Assembly (NCBI GenBank): GCA_002435595.1
Contig: DJBL01000124.1
Span: 1-64,000, forward strand
Direction of reading: 5' to 3'
DNA length: 64,000 bases
From: Stenotrophomonas maltophilia
GTDB lineage: Bacteria; Pseudomonadota; Gammaproteobacteria; Xanthomonadales; Xanthomonadaceae
In this document: piece by piece, positions 52,312 through 59,347 of the stretch
Numbering within the stretch: position 1 is the first letter of the stretch
Layout: every line of letters starts with the position of its first letter
Position numbers and translations under genes: made by a program
Notes under the pieces: model-generated
The model's input: the letters and a program-made list of their open reading frames with translations, nothing else
Databases searched by the model: none
What the model was told of the DNA's origin: nothing

Positions 52312-52956
52312 ATGAAGAAGATCACGATGGCGCTGCTTGCGTCGATCATCGCGTTTACCGCCGCCACGCAGGCCAACGAGGTCATGCCCGAGCGCGACAC
52401 GGTCAAGCGCCTTCTGCCCACGGCCACACCAGACCCGGCGCTGTTCAAGAGCGCAATGGCGGCAGGCACCGGGTCCATTGAGGGCATGCTCAGTACCCGC
52501 TATCGCGTCAAGGGAGGTGGCTCGAAGGAACGCGACCCGGTAAGCGCGCAGCAGGTGCACCTGTTGCCGTACAACGCCTACACCCAGGCCTGGCTGGACC
52601 TGTACCTGAAAGAGGGGGGCTCCAAGGAGGTACGGGGCGCTCCGATGCTGACCATTGCCACCCTCGATCCGTCGGTGCTCCCCTTCCGTCGCAGCATGAC
52701 CACCAACTCCACGGGCGACTTCGCCTTTGCCAACGTGCGGCCCGGCCGTTATGTGGTCTATGCCGAACCCGAGTGGAAATGGGAAGGCAGCATCCACGGC
52801 AGCGGCATCCACAGGAATATCACGGTGGGCTACAGGTACATCACACGGGTCGACTTCGCGTATCGGGTCGTCGACCTGCCGCCAGGCTCTGGCTCGGTGA
52901 ACGCCGACGTGGTGTCGGAGAAGATCATCTACGGAAAGGTCGTGGACGAGGGCTGA
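52312..52956 (+). CDS. Secreted protein with prealbumin-like beta segment
   Basis: This is a 214-residue exported protein of unknown function. The signal peptide ends ATQA (about residue 21). The segment TTNSTGDFAFANVRPGRYVVYAEPEWKW (about 131-158) has the T-x-x-x-G-x-F-x-F-x-x-V-x-P-G-x-Y pattern of carboxypeptidase-regulatory/prealbumin-like folds. The protein is otherwise rich in Asp, Lys and Tyr. The ATG at 52312 has AAGGGA 13 bases upstream (longer than usual). It lies 82 bases before the barstar gene, possibly in one unit. No known family recognised overall. Confidence 0.72.
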   Translation: MKKITMALLASIIAFTAATQANEVMPERDTVKRLLPTATPDPALFKSAMAAGTGSIEGMLSTRYRVKGGGSKERDPVSAQQVHLLPYNAYTQAWLDLYLKEGGSKEVRGAPMLTIATLDPSVLPFRRSMTTNSTGDFAFANVRPGRYVVYAEPEWKWEGSIHGSGIHRNITVGYRYITRVDFAYRVVDLPPGSGSVNADVVSEKIIYGKVVDEG

Positions 52957-53038
52957 TCGCAGTGCGCCCGCCGGTCCTGTCCATACCCCTCGCACGCACC
53001 ATCGGTGGCCTGCAGGACCTGCCGTGGCAGCGGCCGGC

Positions 53039-53440
53039 ATGAGCATGGCCGGCCCCACCCTGGTCGTGGACGGCAGCGCGATACACGACATCGACAGCTT
53101 CTACGCCGAGATCAACCGCGTGTTCATGGCCAACGAGGACTGGCAGCTCGGGGCCAGCCTGGATGCACTGGACGACATGCTGTACGGCGGCTACGGCGCA
53201 CTGGCCGGACATGCAGCCGCCAGTGTGCACTGGAAGGACATCGCGCACAGCCGCGCCGCCCTTGGCGGTGCGGCAACCCGGGCCTGGCTGCAGGGCAAGC
53301 GCTCACGGCCAGGCACCTTCAACCTCGACACCATCGATGCCCAACTGGATGCGTTGGACCGCGGTACGGGCCAGACCTACTTCGACATCATCATGGCGAT
53401 CTTTGCCGCCCATCCCAACGTGCGCCTGACCACGGGTTGA
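53039..53440 (+). CDS. Barstar-family RNase inhibitor, no cognate RNase
   Basis: This is a 133-residue acidic protein with the barstar pattern: VVDGSAIHDIDSFYAEINRVF (first strand and helix), WQLGASLDALDDMLYGGYG (where barstar has the GxNLDALWD inhibitor loop), a helix in the middle, and FDIIMAIFAAHPNVRLTTG at the end. Barstar blocks a secreted guanyl-specific RNase (barnase), and related orphan genes often serve as immunity to foreign toxins. No RNase gene is in the window. Three in-frame starts exist: GTG 53024, ATG 53039 and ATG 53045. I used 53039. Confidence 0.78.
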   Translation: MSMAGPTLVVDGSAIHDIDSFYAEINRVFMANEDWQLGASLDALDDMLYGGYGALAGHAAASVHWKDIAHSRAALGGAATRAWLQGKRSRPGTFNLDTIDAQLDALDRGTGQTYFDIIMAIFAAHPNVRLTTG

Positions 53441-53652
53441 TCGGCCGGGCCGCTTTCAGGTGCCGGCCATGCGGACCTCACTCCTCGAGCGCTTCAAACC
53501 TCTCCAACGGCAGCACTGCGTGTACCGCCGACGCAACGTGGACCAGCAACTGGGCGCGGTGTTTCTGCTAGCGCAGCATGAGATCGATCGTCATCGTGTC
53601 GCTGCTTCGCTGGCGTTGGCGCCTGCACGAGCGGGCCAGCATGGCGCAGGCG
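53441..53652. other. Spacer, no gene seen
   Basis: This gap between the barstar stop and the end of the interrupted gene on the other strand holds no gene with a ribosome site. A few short frames are open on both strands. Confidence 0.5.
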
Positions 53653-54042
53653 CTACGCAGGCCGTCCTGCTTTGCGCACCTCCGCCGCCACGCGCTGCTT
53701 CACCCGGTCCACGTCGGGATTGCCCGGACCGCTGTAGTCGAAGGCCTGGATCACAAAGACCGTCTGGTCCCCCGCACGGATGCACTAGGAAATCAACGCG
53801 CGGCCATCGGTCCGCGGCGCCGACACATGCAGCACCAGCGTCTTCTGATCCTGGTCCACGCGCGTGGTGTAGCCCAGTGCCGCTGCGCCCCTTGCCACCG
53901 CGGCATGGCACGATTGCAGGCTCAGTTGCCGGGCCGGGAAGCGGTCCACGTCATAGCCGAGACTGAACTCGGACGCGGCCATGGCCGGCACGACGGGAAG
54001 CAGCGTCAGGGCACCAAGTGCCGCCAACAAGGTCGTCTTCAT
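53653..54042 (-). pseudogene. Exported protein gene interrupted by an in-frame amber stop
   Basis: From ATG 54042 a signal peptide (about 1-22, ending AMAAS) leads into a small domain: SEFSLGYDVDRFP, AVARGAAALGYTTRVDQD, LVLHVSAPRTDGRALIS. Translation then meets TAG at 53785-53787. In the same frame coherent sequence continues for 43 more codons (CIRAGDQTVFVIQAFDYSG, DVDRVKQRVAAEVRKAG) to a second TAG at 53653. The downstream part has the amphipathic and codon character of real coding DNA, so a single base change, such as TAC to TAG, has probably cut the gene. The layout resembles DUF6180-type periplasmic proteins. A sequencing error or amber suppression is possible. It follows the OmpA-like gene by 33 bases. 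Confidence 0.75.
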
Positions 54043-54075
54043 GGGGTCCTCCATCAATGCAGGCACTGCGTGGGA

Positions 54076-55299
54076 TCAGGCGCGTACGAAGATTTCCACC
54101 CGCCGGTTGAGCTGGCGTCCGCCGGGATCGTCCTGTCCGTCGCGTTCATTGGGTGCCACGGGCTGCTGTTCGCCGAAGCCTTTGGCCTCCATCTGTTGTG
54201 CTGCGCCGCGCGTTCGCAACGCCGCCAGCACCGACGCCGCCCGGCGTTCGGACAACTGCTGGTTGTACCCCTCCTCGCCCTTGGAATCGGTATGCCCGCG
54301 CACTTGGATGCCCGTTGCCTTCACCTGCGCCAACGCACCCGCCAGTGTATCCAGCAGCTGCGCGGCGTCGGGACGGATGTCGGACTTGTCGAAGTCGAAC
54401 AGCACCCGATCACTGAGGGTGATCACGTAGCCGCACGGTGCGCCGGGGGGCGCGAATATCGTCAGCGGCGGGAAACGTCCCGCGGGCGGCAGCCGGGGCA
54501 TCGGTGGCATCCTGACCGCGCGCGCGGGCGGGCCGATGGTGCCTGTACCGTCGCCGTTGTTGACGATCAAGCCCGGCTCGCCGTTCCAGGTGCCCGAGCC
54601 ATCGGCATTCACCCTGACCAACCCCATCGGGCCATTCCAGGTGCCGCTGCCGTCGCCGTTGTTGGTGATCAGACCGCTGTCGCCGTTCCACGTGCCCGCG
54701 CCCTTCCCGTCCAGCCGGATCAACCCGGCAGGTCCGTTGTACGTTCCCGATCCATCGGCCTGCACGGAGATGATCGCGCTGTCTCCGCCGTCACCGGCGG
54801 CCGGCCCATTGATGGTGCCACTGCCGTCGGCGTTGACCCGCACCAGTCCGCCTTCAACGTTGGCGGTACCGCTGCCGTCCGCGTTGATCTTGAAGAGCCC
54901 TTCATCACTGTTCCTGGTCAGGGTTCCCTGCGCGTCCAGCCGGGTGATTCCGCCGCCGTTGATCAGGCCGCCGCCCGCATCACAACGGGCCGGGGCGACG
55001 GTAATGCCCGCCACGGGGTCCAGGATCGTCTGGATCGACGCTTCCAGCGCCTGCTGCGCAGGCGTCACCCCCAAAATGCCAGGCACCACGATGCGGGGGA
55101 TGACGGGCAACGGCGGCACTTCGCTGGGGATCTCGGCGTCGGGCCGCGCAGCAGGGGCATGGGCGATCCTGCTGCCGCTGGCCGCGCCCTCGGAAGATTT
55201 GCCCACCGCACCTGGATCGCGGTCCGGCGTACAGGCACTCAACGCCATCAGCACGGTGGGGAGAAGAAGCGCTCTGGACGACCGACCCGATGGCTGCAT
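54076..55299 (-). CDS. OmpA-family lipoprotein with DGSGT repeats
   Basis: This is a 407-residue outer-membrane lipoprotein. The lipobox is ALSAC (Cys23). A Pro-rich linker leads to a repeat region (about 118-262) with six to eight imperfect units of about 20 residues with the theme G-L-(I/V)-x-V-N-x-D-G-S-G-T-x-N-G. These could form a beta-solenoid or bind calcium through Asp/Asn. A Pro-rich hinge follows, then a C-terminal OmpA peptidoglycan-binding domain (about 285-405, LFDFDKSDIRPDAAQLL, VRGHTDSKGEEGYNQQLSERRAASV, RRVEIFVRA). It probably ties the envelope to peptidoglycan while presenting the repeats. The gene downstream is interrupted. Confidence 0.85.
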   Translation of the reverse strand: MQPSGRSSRALLLPTVLMALSACTPDRDPGAVGKSSEGAASGSRIAHAPAARPDAEIPSEVPPLPVIPRIVVPGILGVTPAQQALEASIQTILDPVAGITVAPARCDAGGGLINGGGITRLDAQGTLTRNSDEGLFKINADGSGTANVEGGLVRVNADGSGTINGPAAGDGGDSAIISVQADGSGTYNGPAGLIRLDGKGAGTWNGDSGLITNNGDGSGTWNGPMGLVRVNADGSGTWNGEPGLIVNNGDGTGTIGPPARAVRMPPMPRLPPAGRFPPLTIFAPPGAPCGYVITLSDRVLFDFDKSDIRPDAAQLLDTLAGALAQVKATGIQVRGHTDSKGEEGYNQQLSERRAASVLAALRTRGAAQQMEAKGFGEQQPVAPNERDGQDDPGGRQLNRRVEIFVRA

Positions 55300-55640
55300 G
55301 GATGCCGGAACCTCACCATGAATGAGGGGGTGAGTCTTGCCATTCGTTTATCAGGGGGGCGTGAAGGCGTCTCCCGGATGTTCAAGGTGCGCCCCGATGC
55401 CTGCGACGGGGCCCGGCGCTTGCCGGTTCGGGGATTTGGCGGTGGGAGCGCTTAAACTTGGTGCCTCGGCGAGGCCTCCGCCTGCGTCGCGCCCCCGTGT
55501 CCATGGTCAATCCGCTGCGTGTCCGTTGCACCATCGAGTTGATCCCGTTCGAGTGACCGCCGCGACCACGGCGCAACCGAGAACACCACTCCCTGCCGCC
55601 AGTGACCCGGATCGACCGCCACATCCCGTAAGGACGTTTC
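55300..55640. other. Divergent intergenic region, no gene seen
   Basis: This gap separates the OmpA-like gene from mutS. It should hold both promoters; I see no gene with a ribosome site, no clear repeat and no strong dyad. Confidence 0.5.
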
Positions 55641-58262
55641 TTGCAAACCACTGATCCCAACGTGAAATCTTCCCCGAGCAAGGCCAGTGCCGAGCACACC
55701 CCGCTCATGAAGCAGTTCTTCGCTGCAAAGTCCGAGTATCCGGACCTGCTGCTTTTCTTCCGGATGGGCGATTTCTACGAGCTGTTCTACGACGACGCGC
55801 GCAAGGCCGCGCGCCTGCTGGACATCACCCTCACCCAGCGCGGCAGCTCCGGCGGCGCGCCGATCCCGATGGCCGGGGTGCCGGTGCATGCCTACGAAGG
55901 CTACCTGGCACGGCTGGTGGCCCTGGGCGAATCGGTGGCGATCTGCGAGCAGATCGGCGATCCGGCGCTGGCCAAGGGCCTGGTCGAACGCAAAGTGGTG
56001 CGCATCGTCACCCCCGGCACCGTCACCGACGAGGCGCTGCTGGACGAGCGCCGCGACACCCTGCTGATGGCGCTGTCGCGCGGCAGGCACGGCTTCGGCC
56101 TGGCCTGGGCCGATCTGGCCGGCGGCCGTTTCCTGGTCAACGAGGTCGACTCCGAAGACGCGCTGGAGGCCGAACTGGCCCGGCTGGAACCAGCCGAACT
56201 GCTGGTCCCGGATGAAGAAAACTGGCCGGAGTTCCTGAAGCACCGCAGCGGCATCCGGCGCCGCGCGCCCTGGCTGTTCGACGCCGACAGCGGCCGCCGC
56301 CAGTTGCTGGCGTTCTTCAAGCTGCACGACCTCACCGGCTTCGGCATCGACGACAAGCCGCGCGCCACCGCGGCGGCCGGCGCGCTGCTGGGCTATGTCG
56401 AAGAGACCCAGAAGCAGCGCCTGCCGCACCTGACCGCCATCGCCACCGAAACGGCGAGCGAGGCGATCGCGATGAATGCCGCCACGCGCCGCCACCTGGA
56501 GCTGGACACGCGCGTGGATGGCGACACCCGCCATACCCTGCTCGGCGTGCTCGACACCACGGTCACGCCCATGGGCGGGCGCCTGCTGCGGCGCTGGCTG
56601 CACCGCCCGCTAAGGCTGCGCGAGGTGCTGGTGCAGCGCCACGATGCGGTGGCCACGCTGATCGATCGTGGCGCCGACGGCGACATCCGCGATGCCTTCC
56701 GCGCGCTTGGCGACCTGGAACGCATCCTCACCCGCGTGGCGCTGCGCTCGGCGCGCCCGCGTGACTTCTCCACCCTGCGCGACGGCCTGGGCCTGCTGCC
56801 GCAGGTCCGCGCGGTACTGGCACCGCTGGACTCGCCGCGCCTGATGGCGCTGCACGCGGCGCTGGGCGAGCACGACGAATGCGCGCACCTGCTGGCCAGC
56901 GCGATCGCCCCCACCCCGCCGATGAAGCTCAGCGACGGTGGCGTGATCGCCGAAGGCTTCGATGCCGAACTGGACGAACTGCGTCGTCTGTCCACCCACG
57001 CCGACCAGTTCCTGATCGACCTGGAACAGCGCGAGCGCGCCAGCAGCGGCATCGCCACCCTGAAGGTCGGCTACAACCGCGTGCACGGTTACTACATCGA
57101 GATCAGCAAGGGCCAGAGCGACAAGGCACCGGTGCACTACACCCGCCGCCAGACCCTGACCAATGCCGAGCGCTACATCACCGAAGAACTGAAGTCCTTC
57201 GAAGACAAAGTGCTGTCGGCACGCGAACGCTCGCTGTCGCGCGAGAAACTGCTGTACGAACAGCTGCTGGATACCCTGGGTGGCCAGCTCGAGCCGCTCA
57301 AGCAGTGCGCCGCCGCGCTCAGCGAGCTGGACGTGCTGGCCGGCTTTGCCGAACGCGCGCAGGCGCTGGACTGGGCCCGCCCCGAGCTGGAGACCGCGCC
57401 GTGCCTGCGCATCGAACGTGGCCGCCACCCGGTGGTGGAGGCGGTGCGCGAACAAGCGTTCGAGCCCAACGACCTGGACCTGCACCCGGACCGCCGCATG
57501 CTGGTGATCACCGGCCCGAACATGGGCGGCAAGTCCACCTACATGCGCCAGAACGCGCTGATCGTGCTGCTGGCCCACATCGGCAGCTTCGTGCCCGCCA
57601 GCCGCGCGGTGATCGGCCCGATCGACCGCATCCTCACCCGCATCGGCGCCGGCGACGACCTCGCCCGCGGGCAGTCCACCTTCATGGTCGAGATGGCCGA
57701 GACCAGCTACATCCTGCACCACGCCAGCGCGCATTCGCTGGTGCTGATGGACGAGATCGGCCGCGGCACGTCCACCTACGACGGCCTGGCCCTGGCCGAT
57801 GCGGTGGCCCGCCACCTGGCCTATGCCAACCGCTGCTACACGCTGTTTGCCACCCACTACTTCGAGCTGACCGCGCTGGCCGACGAGCAGCACGAAGGCG
57901 GCCCCAGCGGCATCGCCAACGTGCACCTGGATGCGGTCGAACATGGCGACGCGCTGGTGTTCATGCACGCGGTCAAGGACGGCCCGGCCAACCGCAGCTT
58001 CGGCCTGCAGGTGGCCGCGCTGGCTGGCTTGCCCAAGGCCACCGTGGCGCAGGCGCGGCGGCGCCTGGCCGAGCTGGAACTGCGCAGCGGCGAAACCCGT
58101 TCGGCGGCCGTGACGCCGCAGGCGCTGGACGCACCACAGCAGTTCGGGTTGTTCACCGCGCCGAACACGGCCGCGCAGGATGCCCTGATGGCGATCGACC
58201 CCGACGCGCTCACCCCCAGGCAGGCGCTGGAAGCGCTGTACCGGTTGAAGGCGCTGGTCTGA
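55641..58262 (+). CDS. mutS: DNA mismatch repair protein MutS
   Basis: This is an 873-residue mismatch-recognition ATPase. The mismatch-reading F-x-E motif is Phe45-Tyr46-Glu47 (RMGDFYELFY). The ATPase has Walker A GPNMGGKST (625-633), then the DEIGRGTSTYDG region and the TLFATHYFELTAL segment typical of MutS1. Length suits E. coli MutS (853). The TTG at 55641 has AAGGA seven bases upstream and gives the expected N-terminus; an internal ATG at 55707 would lose part of domain I. It works with MutL, whose gene is not in the window. Confidence 0.95.
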   Translation: MQTTDPNVKSSPSKASAEHTPLMKQFFAAKSEYPDLLLFFRMGDFYELFYDDARKAARLLDITLTQRGSSGGAPIPMAGVPVHAYEGYLARLVALGESVAICEQIGDPALAKGLVERKVVRIVTPGTVTDEALLDERRDTLLMALSRGRHGFGLAWADLAGGRFLVNEVDSEDALEAELARLEPAELLVPDEENWPEFLKHRSGIRRRAPWLFDADSGRRQLLAFFKLHDLTGFGIDDKPRATAAAGALLGYVEETQKQRLPHLTAIATETASEAIAMNAATRRHLELDTRVDGDTRHTLLGVLDTTVTPMGGRLLRRWLHRPLRLREVLVQRHDAVATLIDRGADGDIRDAFRALGDLERILTRVALRSARPRDFSTLRDGLGLLPQVRAVLAPLDSPRLMALHAALGEHDECAHLLASAIAPTPPMKLSDGGVIAEGFDAELDELRRLSTHADQFLIDLEQRERASSGIATLKVGYNRVHGYYIEISKGQSDKAPVHYTRRQTLTNAERYITEELKSFEDKVLSARERSLSREKLLYEQLLDTLGGQLEPLKQCAAALSELDVLAGFAERAQALDWARPELETAPCLRIERGRHPVVEAVREQAFEPNDLDLHPDRRMLVITGPNMGGKSTYMRQNALIVLLAHIGSFVPASRAVIGPIDRILTRIGAGDDLARGQSTFMVEMAETSYILHHASAHSLVLMDEIGRGTSTYDGLALADAVARHLAYANRCYTLFATHYFELTALADEQHEGGPSGIANVHLDAVEHGDALVFMHAVKDGPANRSFGLQVAALAGLPKATVAQARRRLAELELRSGETRSAAVTPQALDAPQQFGLFTAPNTAAQDALMAIDPDALTPRQALEALYRLKALV

Positions 58263-58267
58263 CGGAG

Positions 58268-58296
58268 GCCGGGCACGACCCGGGGTCGTGCCCGGC
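58268..58296. repeat. Perfect 13-bp stem-loop after mutS
   Basis: GCCGGGCACGACC-CGG-GGTCGTGCCCGGC is a perfect 13-bp stem with a 3-base loop, six bases after the mutS stop. It has no T run and no GTAG head, so it may be a REP-type or mRNA-end element. Confidence 0.65.
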
Positions 58297-58434
58297 CGGA
58301 CGGGGCCGGCGACCACCGGATCGCCCACGAACCGTACCGGTCGCCGCCGACCGTTGCCGGGGTGGGTCCTTCGCATTTTCGTAGTCCACCCAGCGCTATG
58401 CTCGGCCGGTTCCCCTTCCTGCCTGGAGTCCGCC

Positions 58435-59040
58435 GTGAACAACGCATCGCTTGCCGCTTCCCTCTTCCAGCAGCTGCAGCAGGGGCAAGGCCTGCAGCAG
58501 GTGTCCCAGCAACTGGGCATCGACCAGAACCAGGCCAGTGGCGCGATCGGCGCGGCCTTGCCGCTGCTGCTCGGCGCGATGGGCCGCAACGCCCAGCAGC
58601 CGGAGGGGGCCGAGGCCCTGCTCGGCGCGCTGCAACGCGACCATGCCCCGGCCGCCGCCGGCGGCTTGGACCTCGGCGGGCTGCTGGGCAGCGTGCTCGG
58701 CGGCGGCGGCGGTAGCGCCACCAACGGCGCCGGCATCCTCGGCCACGTGTTCGGTGGCAACAGCGACCGCGCCGCCCAGGGCCTGAGCCAGGCCACCGGC
58801 CTGGACAGCGGCAAGACCAGCCAGCTGCTGGCCATCCTCGCGCCGATCGTCATGTCCTACCTGGCCCAGCGCTTCGCCAGCAGCGGCAACCCGGCCCAGC
58901 TCAGCCAGGCGCTCGGTCAGGAAGCGCAGGCGGCCAGCAGCGGCGGCCTGCTCACCTCGGTGCTGGACCAGGACGGCGATGGCCAGCTGGGCATCGGCGA
59001 CCTGCTCAAGCTGGGCGGCGGCTTGCTCGGCAAGCGGTGA
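58435..59040 (+). CDS. DUF937-domain protein
   Basis: This is a 201-residue Gly/Ala/Gln-rich protein of the DUF937 (YidB-like) group. Helical LFQQLQQGQGLQQVSQQLGIDQNQASGAIGAALPLLLGAMGRNA opens it. A glycine-rich stretch (about 75-105) follows, then a conserved second helical half (LLAILAPIVMSYLAQRF). The C-terminus DQDGDGQLGIGDLLKLGGGLLG contains a D-x-D-x-D-G motif like an EF-hand loop, possibly calcium-binding. Function unknown. The GTG start at 58435 follows TGGAG. A GCTATGCT -10-like box lies near 58396. Confidence 0.82.
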   Translation: MNNASLAASLFQQLQQGQGLQQVSQQLGIDQNQASGAIGAALPLLLGAMGRNAQQPEGAEALLGALQRDHAPAAAGGLDLGGLLGSVLGGGGGSATNGAGILGHVFGGNSDRAAQGLSQATGLDSGKTSQLLAILAPIVMSYLAQRFASSGNPAQLSQALGQEAQAASSGGLLTSVLDQDGDGQLGIGDLLKLGGGLLGKR

Positions 59041-59066
59041 TGCGGGGTGCGCCATCGGGGCATGGC

Positions 59067-59088
59067 GCCGGCCAGCGGCCGGCCCTAC
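59067..59088 (-). repeat. GTAG-headed REP element
   Basis: Read on the minus strand, GTAG and then GGCCGGC-GCT-GCCGGCC-type stem. It carries the same 7-bp stem as the REP at 32275 and lies 26 bases after the DUF937 stop. Confidence 0.75.
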
Positions 59089-59105
59089 CGTGGCGCCGCT
59101 TGACC

Positions 59106-59142
59106 ATAGTCCTCCTCTATCAATCTGGTTGATTCGTTCGAA
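59106..59142 (+). promoter_or_regulatory. OxyR-like site upstream of katG
   Basis: ATAG-N7-CTAT (59106-59120) is one exact half of the OxyR operator (ATAG-N7-CTAT-N7-ATAG-N7-CTAT). After a 7-base gap the second half reads GTTG-N7-CGAA, which is poor. It lies about 205-240 bases before katG, so the promoter start is probably at some distance from the gene. Confidence 0.45.
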
Positions 59143-59148
59143 TTTACC

Positions 59149-59181
59149 GAATGCCTGAACGTGCTTAACGTACAGGCATTC
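59149..59181. repeat. Perfect 9-bp inverted repeat in the katG upstream region
   Basis: GAATGCCTG (59149-59157) and CAGGCATTC (59173-59181) form a perfect 9-bp dyad. The 15-base loop contains a repeated AACGT. It is a candidate regulator site or leader hairpin in the katG upstream region. Confidence 0.5.
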
Positions 59182-59347
59182 CCGCAGGAGTTCGCCGGAT
59201 GCATCGATTGATCCCATCGCGCACGCGCGTCCAATCCATGCCCGTCGACCGTGCCGGATGCTCTTCGCCCTGAGCGATGCGCTCGTTCCCATTGCCCTGC
59301 CCAACTGCGGCAGGTGCCCACATTCGCAAGTACACAGGTAGCGACCC

